In this document: positions 26,379-34,464 of the stretch, one piece after another | Layout of the letters: each line of letters opens with the position of its first letter | How positions within the stretch are numbered: position 1 is the stretch's first letter | Source of the DNA: Nigerium massiliense | GTDB lineage: Bacteria; Actinomycetota; Actinomycetes; Propionibacteriales; Propionibacteriaceae | Length of the DNA: 64,000 bases | Reading direction: 5' to 3' | Assembly: GCF_000826085.1 (NCBI RefSeq) | Contig: NZ_CCYM01000002.1 | Span: 868,001-932,000, forward strand | Position numbers and translations under genes: made by a program | Notes under the pieces: model-generated | Told to the model about the DNA's origin: nothing | Database searches by the model: none | Seen by the model: only the letters and a program-made list of their open reading frames with translations

Positions 26379-27002
26379 TCAGTGCTGGCCGGAGGCGCTC
26401 AGCCCCGAGATGGCCAGCAGCAGGCCGGCGTGGATGTCGGCGATGCTGCGGTCGGCGGCGTACGCGGAGCGGTCGAGCGCGGCGACGGCCAGGGCGCCGA
26501 ACACGGACGCGGCGATGCTCTCGGTGATCTCGCGTCCTGGCGGCCGGTCGGTGAGCCCGGCGTCGCGGCGCTCGACGGCGACCTCGCGCAGGATCGCCAT
26601 CAGCGGGGTCAGCAGCGTCTCGCGGGCCCGGGCCAGCGTGTCCGCCCAGGGCCGGTCGCGGCGGAAGAGCTCGGTGAGCAAGATCTGGACCGGGGCGGGC
26701 TGGGCGTCCACCGCGGTGATGATCGCCAGCGTCGCCGCCTCGAGGGCTGCCCAGCCGTGTCGCCCGGCGACGGCGTCCGCGACCCGGCCGGCCATCTCGC
26801 CCGACTCCTGTTCGACGATCTGGGCGAACATCTCGGCCTTGGAGCCGAAGTTGTAGAAGATCGTGCCCTTGCTCACGCCGGCGCGCTCGGCGACCTGGTC
26901 CATGGAGGTGCCGGTGTAGCCCTGGTCGGCGAACAGCTCGACGGCAGCGTGCCGGATCGCGCTTCGGGACGCCTCGCGGCGGGCGCTGCGTCCGTCGGTC
27001 AC
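26379..27002 (-). CDS. TetR-family regulator, probably of the YhgE-ABC operon
   Basis: 207 residues. The helix-turn-helix is at 15-60 (AAVELFADQGYTGTSMDQVA, ERAGVSKGTIFYNFGSKAEMF), followed by an all-helical ligand domain. GAGGAGG nine bases before the GTG at 27002 marks the start; an upstream extension in the same frame lies inside the YhgE gene in antisense-quality codons and is not counted. It sits 38 bases after the YhgE gene on the same strand, so it likely represses its own operon through the palindrome in the promoter at 30450. Confidence 0.88.
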   Translation of the reverse strand: MTDGRSARREASRSAIRHAAVELFADQGYTGTSMDQVAERAGVSKGTIFYNFGSKAEMFAQIVEQESGEMAGRVADAVAGRHGWAALEAATLAIITAVDAQPAPVQILLTELFRRDRPWADTLARARETLLTPLMAILREVAVERRDAGLTDRPPGREITESIAASVFGALAVAALDRSAYAADRSIADIHAGLLLAISGLSASGQH

Positions 27003-27040
27003 GGTGGGGGTCCTCCTCGGGGTCACGGTCGGTCGCAGGC

Positions 27041-29722
27041 TCACAGTTGCACCGCCGGGTGGAGACGCGTCATCGTCCAGACGCGGCTGCGCGCGGCGCC
27101 CAACACCGAAGCCACGATGGACACGATGAGGAGTGTCGCGATGTAGGCGGCGGCGCCCCAGAACAGCGGGTTCAAGTCGCCGGTGATCGCCTCGCGCAGC
27201 CCGTTGACGACCTGGGACATGGGCAGCACGGCGTGCAAGGCCTGGAAGAACCCCGGCGAGGTGTCGATCGGATACGTGCCTCCGGCCGACGTCAGCTGGA
27301 GCATCAGCAGGATCAGCACAACCAGCCGGCCAACGGAGGTCCCGAGCCAGATGTTGAGCGACTGCTGCAGCGCGATGAACGCCAACGAGACGCCGAACGC
27401 GAACAGACAAGCGGCGATGAGGTGGTTCGGCTTCATGTGCAGGCCAGCCATCAGCGTGCCGAGCAGCAGCGCGACTTGGACGGCGCCGATGACCGCGGCC
27501 GGCATCAGGTTCGACAGCACGACGCGGGTCGCCGAGACCGGCGCGGCCAGCGAGCGCTGGGACAGGGGGCGCAGCAGCATCCACATGATGAGGGCACCGA
27601 CGTAGAGCGCGAGCCCGATGAAGTAGGGCGCCATGCCCTCGCCGACGCCCTCCGCCTGGTGCAGCCACGCAGAATCGAGGCTGACCGGGCTGGACATGAC
27701 GTCGGCGTTCGCCTTCTCGGCGTCCTTCGACCAGTTCGGGATGTCCTTGACCGACTTCGCCAGCCCGTTGGCCAGCTGGTGGGCGCCGTCGTCGAGCTTC
27801 GCCAGGCCGTCGTTCAGGGACGCAGCGCCGTCGGCCAGCTTGTGAGCGTTCGTGGCGAGGGTGTGGGAGCCGGTGTCGGCGCTCGCCAGCCCGTCGGCCA
27901 GCGTGGCCGCCCCGGAGCTGAGCTGCGCGGCGCCGTCGCTGAGCTGCGGCATGCGCGCGGCCAGCTGGGCGGCCCCGTCGGACGCCGCCGTCGCGCCGGA
28001 GGCGAGCTGGGAGGCGCCGTCGCGGGCTTGGCCCAGCTTGGTCGCCAGCGTGGCGTTGCCGTCGGCGACGGTCTTGGCGCCGTCGGCCAGCTGGCGGGAG
28101 CCGGTCACGGCGTCGGTCAGGCTCGACGCGAGCTTGGCGTTGCCGGCCGAGAGCTGGTCGGCGCCGTCGGCCAGCGTGCCGAGGCCGGACGAGAGCCGGT
28201 CGGCCCCGTCCGACACCTTGGCGGCACCGGCGGCGAGCTGCTGGGTCGCCGGGACGGCCTGGGCGAGGCTCGTGGCGAGCTTGCGGTTGCCGGCGGCGAC
28301 GCGCTGGGCGCCGTCGGCCAACTGGTGCACCTGGCCGGTCGCGGTCTTGATCGCGGTGGTGAGTTGCGGGGCGGCGTCGCGGAGGGTGTCCGCGGCGGTG
28401 GCGACGCGTCCGGCGCGGGCGGCGACCTGAGCCGCACGGTCGGCGTAGGGCTGGAGGTCGGGGTTCGTCTTGGCCGCGGCCGCAAGGTCGGCGGCGAGCT
28501 TGGCGGCGTCGGCCGAGGCCTGGTCGGCGCCGGTGGAGACCTTGGCGGCACCCGCGCCGAGGTCGCCGACGCGGTTGTCGATGGCCGTCGCGGCCTTGTC
28601 GAAGACGGCCACGCCGTCGGAGACCTGCTGCGCGCCGTCAGCCAGCTGGGAGGCGGCACCCGGGGCAGCGGACACCGCCTGGGACAGCTTGTTCGCGCCG
28701 TCGGAGACCTGGCGGGCGCCGGAGGCGAGTTGGCCCGCCGAGGTGCTGGCGGTGCGCGCCCCGGCAGCGAGGCGGCCGGAGGCGTCCGCGAGCTGGTTGG
28801 CGCCGGACTGGGCGGCCGGGAGCCCGGTCGCGAGCTTGTTCGCCCCGTCCGAGACCTGGCGGGCGCCGTCCGCGAGCTGGTTCGCGCCCGAGGACGCCTG
28901 GCCGAGGCCGTCGGACAGGGTGGTCGCACCGGACGCCAGCGCGGGCAGGCCGGCGCTGAGCTTCTGGACGCCGTCGTTGGCCGCCTTGGCGCCGTCGGCC
29001 AGGGTGCCCGCGCCGTCGGAGAGCCTGGTGGCACCCGAGTGCGCGTCCGTGAGCCCCGAGGCGAGCGTGTCGGCCCCGTCGGCCAGCTTGGCCGAGCCGT
29101 CCGCGAGCTTGGCGGAACCCTGGTGGGCGTCCCCGGCGCCGGTCGCGAGGTCGTGAGCCCCGTTGGCCGCCTTCGTCACCCCCGCGTGGATGTCGCCGTA
29201 GCCGACGAGCAGCTTGTCGACCATGTCGTGGCCGACGGAGTCGCTGACCGCCGTGCGCACTTCACGCAGGACCGACGAGACGATCGTCCGGGCGGTGTAG
29301 CCGTTGGCGTCGTCGTAGGTGACGCGCAGCGGCGCCTCGACCGGGTGCTCGGTGCCGGCGGTGGTGACGGCCTTGGAGAAGTCGGCCGGGATGGTGAGGA
29401 CCGCGTAGTAGCGGCCGGCCTCGAGGCCCTGCTGGGCATCGGTCTGTGTAGTGACGTGCCAGTCGAGGTCGCGGCGATCGACCAGTTCGTCGGTGACCTT
29501 CTTGCCGGCGTCGAGGTGCTCGCCGTCCGAGGTTGTGGCGCCACGGTCGGCGTTGACGAGCGCGACCGGAAGGTTCTGCAGGTTGCCGGTGGGGTTCCAG
29601 AACGCCCACAGGTAGAGGGCGCCGTAGAGCAGCGGGATCAGGCACGCCACGACGATCGCGGCGCGGGTCATGGGGTGCCGGCCGAAGCGGCGCAGTTCGG
29701 TTCCGAAGCGAAGGAAACGCAT
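27041..29722 (-). CDS. YhgE/Pip-family membrane protein
   Basis: 893 residues. It has one N-terminal transmembrane helix (about 19-40), an extracytoplasmic N domain (PVALVNADRGATTSDGEH, the family start), then a stretch of about 470 residues of heptad-like repeats of the form LADGA-x-x-LA-x-G that should form a long rod. A C-terminal block of about six transmembrane helices follows from about residue 690. Members include phage-infection proteins and ABC-2-like exporters, including one required for type VII-associated export in firmicutes. It starts one base after the ABC ATPase gene stop, so they likely act together. Confidence 0.92.
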   Translation of the reverse strand: MRFLRFGTELRRFGRHPMTRAAIVVACLIPLLYGALYLWAFWNPTGNLQNLPVALVNADRGATTSDGEHLDAGKKVTDELVDRRDLDWHVTTQTDAQQGLEAGRYYAVLTIPADFSKAVTTAGTEHPVEAPLRVTYDDANGYTARTIVSSVLREVRTAVSDSVGHDMVDKLLVGYGDIHAGVTKAANGAHDLATGAGDAHQGSAKLADGSAKLADGADTLASGLTDAHSGATRLSDGAGTLADGAKAANDGVQKLSAGLPALASGATTLSDGLGQASSGANQLADGARQVSDGANKLATGLPAAQSGANQLADASGRLAAGARTASTSAGQLASGARQVSDGANKLSQAVSAAPGAASQLADGAQQVSDGVAVFDKAATAIDNRVGDLGAGAAKVSTGADQASADAAKLAADLAAAAKTNPDLQPYADRAAQVAARAGRVATAADTLRDAAPQLTTAIKTATGQVHQLADGAQRVAAGNRKLATSLAQAVPATQQLAAGAAKVSDGADRLSSGLGTLADGADQLSAGNAKLASSLTDAVTGSRQLADGAKTVADGNATLATKLGQARDGASQLASGATAASDGAAQLAARMPQLSDGAAQLSSGAATLADGLASADTGSHTLATNAHKLADGAASLNDGLAKLDDGAHQLANGLAKSVKDIPNWSKDAEKANADVMSSPVSLDSAWLHQAEGVGEGMAPYFIGLALYVGALIMWMLLRPLSQRSLAAPVSATRVVLSNLMPAAVIGAVQVALLLGTLMAGLHMKPNHLIAACLFAFGVSLAFIALQQSLNIWLGTSVGRLVVLILLMLQLTSAGGTYPIDTSPGFFQALHAVLPMSQVVNGLREAITGDLNPLFWGAAAYIATLLIVSIVASVLGAARSRVWTMTRLHPAVQL

Positions 29723-29723
29723 G

Positions 29724-30437
29724 TCAGGACTCCTCGAGGACGAGGTGGCGGGGTGTCGCGCCGGGCTCGGGAAGGAGCAGCGTCGACACATCGCCGGGGA
29801 TGGCGGTGGTGCCGGCGGACGAGGCGACGATCGTCAGACCCGTCGCGCAGGCGCGCTGCAGCGTGCGCCAGCCCTCGCGCTGGCTTTCGGGTTCGAGGAT
29901 CGAGTCGACGTTGTCCACCGCGAGGATGGCCGGGTGGCCGATGAGGGCGAGGAGCACCCGTACCTGCAGTGCCTGCAGCGGGGTGATCTCGTAGACGCGG
30001 GTGTCCCACGCGGGCGGTTCGGGGCCGAAGGCCGTCGTGACGAGGCGGGCCATCTCGGGGTCGTCCAAGCGCAGCGGACGCCGCCACAGCGGGACGCTGA
30101 GCGCCGCGCGCTCCGTGGTGAGCTCGCCGATGGTGAGGCCCTCATCGAGGATGTCGATGCCGTCGAACCCCGCGATCGCACAGTGGGACTGCACGTCGCG
30201 GCGTCCGTGGGGGAGCTTGTGGTTGAGGACGGAGAGAGTGCCGGAGGTGAACCGCATGCGTCCGGTGAGCGTGAGCAACAGGGACGTCCGGCCGGTGCCT
30301 TGCTGACCCACCAGCGCGACCAGCCAGCCGCGCGGGACCTCCAGCGACACCGGGCCGTAGACTGGCCCACGGGCACCGACGAGCGCGAGTTCGCGCGCGA
30401 CGATCGCGGGGCGCATGTCCGGAGCTCTTGTTGCCAT
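29724..30437 (-). CDS. ABC transporter ATP-binding subunit with degenerate catalytic motifs
   Basis: 237 residues. The Walker A is GQQGTGRTSL (complete Lys-free variant: Arg replaces the usual Lys of GKT/S). The signature LSGGQ is replaced by ITPLQALQVR, and Walker B reads AILAVDNVD, where Asn replaces the catalytic Glu. It is therefore probably poor or inactive as an ATPase. It pairs with the YhgE-type membrane protein one base downstream. The ATG at 30437 is supported by TATAAA seven bases upstream; a later ATG at 30416 is possible. Regulation is by the TetR-type palindrome inside the promoter. Confidence 0.82.
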   Translation of the reverse strand: MATRAPDMRPAIVARELALVGARGPVYGPVSLEVPRGWLVALVGQQGTGRTSLLLTLTGRMRFTSGTLSVLNHKLPHGRRDVQSHCAIAGFDGIDILDEGLTIGELTTERAALSVPLWRRPLRLDDPEMARLVTTAFGPEPPAWDTRVYEITPLQALQVRVLLALIGHPAILAVDNVDSILEPESQREGWRTLQRACATGLTIVASSAGTTAIPGDVSTLLLPEPGATPRHLVLEES

Positions 30438-30444
30438 GAATCTA

Positions 30445-30473
30445 TTTATACTGACCAGTCAGTTCAGAAACAA
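30445..30473 (-). promoter_or_regulatory. Promoter and TetR-type operator of the ABC-YhgE-TetR operon
   Basis: On the minus strand TTGTTT and TATAAA (30445-30450) are spaced 17 bp. Between them, touching the -10 box, is the perfect inverted repeat ACTGAC-NN-GTCAGT (30450-30463), a size and symmetry typical of TetR operators. Binding there would block RNA polymerase. The divergent S9 peptidase promoter begins about 20 bases away, so that gene may also be affected. Confidence 0.75.
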
Positions 30474-30493
30474 ATCGAGGTTAGGGTGGGGGC

Positions 30494-32539
30494 ATGACGA
30501 CGCTCCCGTACGGTTCTTGGACGTCCCCGATCAGCGCGCGCTCCCTCGCGGTCGGCGGCAACTCCCTCGGTGTGCCCCGCTTCGTCGGCGACGCGCTGTG
30601 GTGGGCGGAAGGCGTGGCGGCCGAGGGCGGCCGGCAGGCGATCGTCCGGCAAGCGGCGGCGGCCCGCGACGGCGGCGTCCCGCACACGGTGCTGCCCGAG
30701 CCCTGGAACGCCCGGTCGCGGGTGCACGAATACGGAGGCGCCGCCTGGACGGTGCTCGACGATGTGCCCGGCGGCCCCGTCGTGCTGTTCGTGAACTTCG
30801 CCGATCAGCGCGTCTACGCGTTCGCCGAGGGCGCCCAGCCGCGTCCGCTGACCCCCGAGGGGCCCGACGTCGAGTCGGCGCACGGGCCGTCGCTGCGCTG
30901 GGTGTGCCCGACGCCGGTCACGGCCGCCGACGGGTCGCGCGAGGTCTGGTGGGTCTGCGAGGACCACACGGGAGCCGCGGGGATCGAGCGTTACGTGGCG
31001 GCCGTCCCGCTGGATGGCTCGGCCGCGCAGGACGCGTCGCAGATCCGCCGCGTGACGCCGGCCAGCCGGTTCGTCGCGTTCCCGCGCGTCAGCCCCGACG
31101 GCTCCCGGATCGCCTGGACCTCCTGGGAGCACCCCCAGATGCCCTGGGACGGCACCGAGCTGCACGTCGCCGCCCTGCGCGACGGCGTCGCCGACGGCCC
31201 CGGCGAGGTGATCGCCGGCGACGCCCAGACGTCCGTTCTTCAGCCCGAGTGGCTGGACGCGGAGCGGCTCGCCTTCGTCAGCGACGCGTCCGGCTGGTGG
31301 AACCCGGCGGTCTGGAGCACCCGGGTCGGCGTCCGGGCCGTGCTGGCGGCGGGCTCACCGTACGCCGAGCAGGAGTGGGCCGAGCCGATGTGGTCGATCG
31401 GCACCACGTCCTACCACGTGCTCGGCGCGGGCCGATTGCTCGCATCCGTCGGCACGGATTCCCGGCAACTCGTCGTGCTCGACGTCGACTCCGGCGCGGT
31501 GCATCCGCTGCACGCCGCCCCCGAGGGCGAGGAGGCGCTGACCGATCTACGCGTGGGTGACGTCGGCGACGGTCGGATCGCGCTGGTCGGGGCGTCCCCG
31601 ACCCGGTTCCGCGCCGTCTTCGTGGCCGACCTCCTCGGCGGGGAAGCCCCGGCGCTCAGCCCGCTGCGGCTCGTCCGATCGTCCCGCTCGGACGCCCCCG
31701 ATCCCGTCGTGCTGCCGACGCCCCGCGCGCTCCAGGTGCCGCTGGCCCAGGGCGGCGTCGTCCATGCGATCTACTATCCGCCGCACAACGACGTCGTCAC
31801 CGGACCCGACGGGGAGCGCCCGCCGGTCATCGCGAAGGTGCACGGCGGCCCGACGTCCCAGGCGATGCCGACGCTCCAGCTGCCGATCGCGTACTACACG
31901 TCCCGCGGGCTGGGCGTCGTCGACGTCAACTACGGCGGCTCCGCCGGCTACGGACGCGCCTACCGCGACCGGCTCAAGGGCCAGTGGGGCGTCGTGGACG
32001 TCGCCGACACGGTCGCCGTCATGGACTACCTCGTCGCCGAAGGCCTGGCCGACCCCGACCGGCTCGGCATCGAGGGCGGGAGCGCCGGCGGCTGGACGAC
32101 GCTGGCCTGCCTGACCCGCACCGACACTTTCTCGGCTGGCGTCTCGAGCTTCGGCGTCGCCGAGTTGGAGAACTTCGTCAAGGACACCCACGACTTCGAG
32201 TCCCGCTACGTGGACGGGCTGGTCGGCCCCTATCCCGAGTGCGCCGACCTGTACGCGGAGCGCGCGCCGCTCAACCACGTCGACGAACTCGACTGCCCGG
32301 TGCTGCTGCTGCAGGGCGACGAGGACCGCATCGTCCCGCCGAGCCAGTCGGAGATGTTCCGCGACGCGCTCGCCGCGAAGGGCATCCCGCACGCCTACCT
32401 GCTGTTCGAAGGTGAGCAGCACGGGTTCCGCAAGGCGGAGACGATCGTCCGCGCCGCGGAGGCGTCCCTGAGCTTCTACGGGCAGGTCTTCGGTTTCACG
32501 CCGCCGGACGTCCCGGCGCTGGAACTGCGCACCGGCTAG
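30494..32539 (+). CDS. S9-family serine peptidase (prolyl oligopeptidase-like)
   Basis: 681 residues. The N-terminal beta-propeller (about 1-400; SPDGSRIAWTSWEHPQMPWD, LAFVSDASGWWNPAV) is followed by an alpha/beta-hydrolase domain (about 410-670). The nucleophile is in GIEGGSAGGWTTLA, the Asp in LLLQGDEDRIVPP and the His in FEGEQHGFRKAE. Cytosolic by the lack of a signal peptide. Dipeptidyl- or acyl-aminoacyl peptidase activity is likely, but specificity is not evident. TAGGGT lies six bases before the ATG. Divergent from the ABC-YhgE operon. Confidence 0.92.
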   Translation: MTTLPYGSWTSPISARSLAVGGNSLGVPRFVGDALWWAEGVAAEGGRQAIVRQAAAARDGGVPHTVLPEPWNARSRVHEYGGAAWTVLDDVPGGPVVLFVNFADQRVYAFAEGAQPRPLTPEGPDVESAHGPSLRWVCPTPVTAADGSREVWWVCEDHTGAAGIERYVAAVPLDGSAAQDASQIRRVTPASRFVAFPRVSPDGSRIAWTSWEHPQMPWDGTELHVAALRDGVADGPGEVIAGDAQTSVLQPEWLDAERLAFVSDASGWWNPAVWSTRVGVRAVLAAGSPYAEQEWAEPMWSIGTTSYHVLGAGRLLASVGTDSRQLVVLDVDSGAVHPLHAAPEGEEALTDLRVGDVGDGRIALVGASPTRFRAVFVADLLGGEAPALSPLRLVRSSRSDAPDPVVLPTPRALQVPLAQGGVVHAIYYPPHNDVVTGPDGERPPVIAKVHGGPTSQAMPTLQLPIAYYTSRGLGVVDVNYGGSAGYGRAYRDRLKGQWGVVDVADTVAVMDYLVAEGLADPDRLGIEGGSAGGWTTLACLTRTDTFSAGVSSFGVAELENFVKDTHDFESRYVDGLVGPYPECADLYAERAPLNHVDELDCPVLLLQGDEDRIVPPSQSEMFRDALAAKGIPHAYLLFEGEQHGFRKAETIVRAAEASLSFYGQVFGFTPPDVPALELRTG

Positions 32540-32615
32540 CGCGGCCTTGATCGGGCGGCGCGGATGCGTTGGACTGAGACGCGTCGTCCGACGGGCCGAC
32601 GGCGAAGGGGGAGTC

Positions 32616-33338
32616 ATGGCTGAGCTGGCCGAACTCGAGTGGCGGTCGTGGAAGCGGGTGCTGGTGGTCGTGGCCCACCCCGACGACGCGGAGTACGGGT
32701 TGTCCGCGGCCGTACACGCCTGGTCGCGCGCGGGCGTGGCCGTGCACTATCTGCTCCTCACCCACGGCGAGGCCGGCATCGCGACCATGACGCCCGAGCA
32801 GACCGCGCCCGCGCGCCGGGCCGAGCAGCAGGCCGCCTGCGATGCCGCCGGGGTCGTGTCGCTCACCTTCCTCGACCACCCGGACGGGATGCTCGTCGGC
32901 GGCCTCGACCTGCGTCGCGACATCGCCCGCGAGATCCGCCGGATCAGGCCGGACGCCGTCGTCACGGCCAACTTCGACGTCGAGGCCTACGGCTCCTTCA
33001 ACCAGGCCGATCACCGCGTCGCCGGGCTCGCCGCGATCGACGCCACCCGGGACGCCGCCAACGGCTGGGTCTTCCGCGAGCTCGCCGAGTTCGAGGGGCT
33101 GCCCGCCTGGAGCGCCACGAGCATCCTCGTCGCCGGCGCCGCCGAGCCGACGCACGGGGTGGAGGTCGGAACGGACGACGAGCGGGCCGGCATCGAGTCG
33201 CTCAGCAGCCACCGCGTCTACCTCGAAGCGCTGCCCGACCACCCGAAGCCGGACGACTTCATCCCGATGCTGCTCGCCGGGGGCGGCCGCGCCCTCGGCG
33301 TCCAGCGCGCCGTGGCGTTCCGGGTGCTGCCGGCCTGA
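32616..33338 (+). CDS. PIG-L/LmbE-family deacetylase
   Basis: 240 residues, zinc-dependent N-deacetylase fold of the MshB/LmbE family. The metal and base motif is VVAHPDDAEYG near residue 20. FLDHPDGMLVGG and the Asp-His pair in NQADHRVAG complete the site. Substrates in this family are N-acetylglucosaminyl compounds or bacillithiol/mycothiol precursors; it is not clearly MshB. An AAGGGGGAG ribosome-binding site precedes the ATG at 32616. It follows the S9 peptidase by 76 bases and its stop directly abuts the stop of the convergent AbrB-type gene. Confidence 0.88.
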   Translation: MAELAELEWRSWKRVLVVVAHPDDAEYGLSAAVHAWSRAGVAVHYLLLTHGEAGIATMTPEQTAPARRAEQQAACDAAGVVSLTFLDHPDGMLVGGLDLRRDIAREIRRIRPDAVVTANFDVEAYGSFNQADHRVAGLAAIDATRDAANGWVFRELAEFEGLPAWSATSILVAGAAEPTHGVEVGTDDERAGIESLSSHRVYLEALPDHPKPDDFIPMLLAGGGRALGVQRAVAFRVLPA

Positions 33339-34421
33339 TCAGGTGACCCGGCCGCGCCGGCGGTAGAAGGCGGCGAGGAACGGCGCGGAGAACAGCACCA
33401 GGATCAGCCGGATGACCTGCACCGCGAGCACGAAGGTGACGTCCGCGCCGCTCTCGGCGGCGGTCGCCAGCACCGCGTACAGCCCCCCGGGCGTGGTGGC
33501 GAGGTAGGTGTCGAGCCTCGGCAGGCCCGTGACGGCCGACAGGCACAGCCCGAACCCGGCGCACACGGCGACGATCAGCACGATCATCGCCAGCGCCAGC
33601 GGCAGCAGCCGGCCCACCTGCGCGAGGCTGCTGCGCGTGAACCGGGTGCCGACCTGGAGCCCGACGACGGCGTAGGCGAGCGACACCAGGAGCGGCGGCA
33701 CCCCCGTCGGCCCGAGGACGCCCCACGTGGACAGCGCTCCGGCGACGAAGAGCGGCCCCAGCAGCCACCCCGCGGGGAAGTGCGTCAGCCGCGTCACCAA
33801 TCCGCCGGCCGCGAGCGAGATCGCCACGTACACCAGCGACATCCCCAGCGGCACATCGGTCGCGCCCGGCGCCGCGCCCGGCTGCCTCGCGGGGTGGAAG
33901 ATCACGGTCGTCACGATCGGCATCCCCACCAGGATGATCAGCACGCGCAGGTACTGCACGACGCCGGTGATGCGGTCGTCGGCGCCCAACTCGCGCGCGA
34001 TCGCCGTCACCCCGGACGCCCCGCCCGCGATCAGCGAGAACGCCCCGGTGGCCTCGCTGACGTGGCTCAACCGGCTGAACAGGTGTCCCATCAGCAGGCT
34101 CGCCAGCAGCGTCGCGACGTTGATCGCCATGATGACGGCCGCGTGGGTGCCCAGCGCCTGCAGCGTCGCGAGTTGGATCAGCGAGCCCATGCTCACGCCG
34201 ATGAGTCCCTGCCCGAGCGCCGAGACCGGGCCGGGCACCGTGAGGGACGGCCCGAGGCCGGAGACGGCGTAGGTCATCGAGACGAAGAGCGCGCCGAAGA
34301 GTTCGGGCGAGGGCAGGCCGAGCAGGCGCATCAGCGCGCTGACGCCCGCGGACGCGGCCAGCACCACCAGCCAGGCCACCGCGACGCGCGCTGCGGATCG
34401 GTTCGGCTGGGGCTGGTTCAC
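33339..34421 (-). CDS. AbrB-type membrane protein (COG3180)
   Basis: 360 residues with about ten hydrophobic helices in two related halves (SALGQGLIGVSMGSLI in the first and AYAVVGLQVGTRFTRSSL in the second), the AbrB duplication. Often labelled ammonia monooxygenase or regulator, but the family is a membrane protein of unknown, perhaps transport, function. The GTG start has TACCCT six bases upstream. Monocistronic. Confidence 0.82.
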   Translation of the reverse strand: MNQPQPNRSAARVAVAWLVVLAASAGVSALMRLLGLPSPELFGALFVSMTYAVSGLGPSLTVPGPVSALGQGLIGVSMGSLIQLATLQALGTHAAVIMAINVATLLASLLMGHLFSRLSHVSEATGAFSLIAGGASGVTAIARELGADDRITGVVQYLRVLIILVGMPIVTTVIFHPARQPGAAPGATDVPLGMSLVYVAISLAAGGLVTRLTHFPAGWLLGPLFVAGALSTWGVLGPTGVPPLLVSLAYAVVGLQVGTRFTRSSLAQVGRLLPLALAMIVLIVAVCAGFGLCLSAVTGLPRLDTYLATTPGGLYAVLATAAESGADVTFVLAVQVIRLILVLFSAPFLAAFYRRRGRVT

Positions 34422-34464
34422 CCCGCCAGGGTAGCCTCCGGTCCGCCGCCGGCCCGGAGGGCCT

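Noticed and set aside
27750..29180. Apparent DNA repeat array inside the YhgE gene
   Set aside because: The repetition is of the protein heptads with diverged codons, not a true DNA repeat or CRISPR array.
27047..29944. Plus-strand frame of 965 codons opposite the YhgE gene
   Set aside because: Antisense of a repetitive gene; the Gly/Arg/Val repeats mirror the LADGA repeats.
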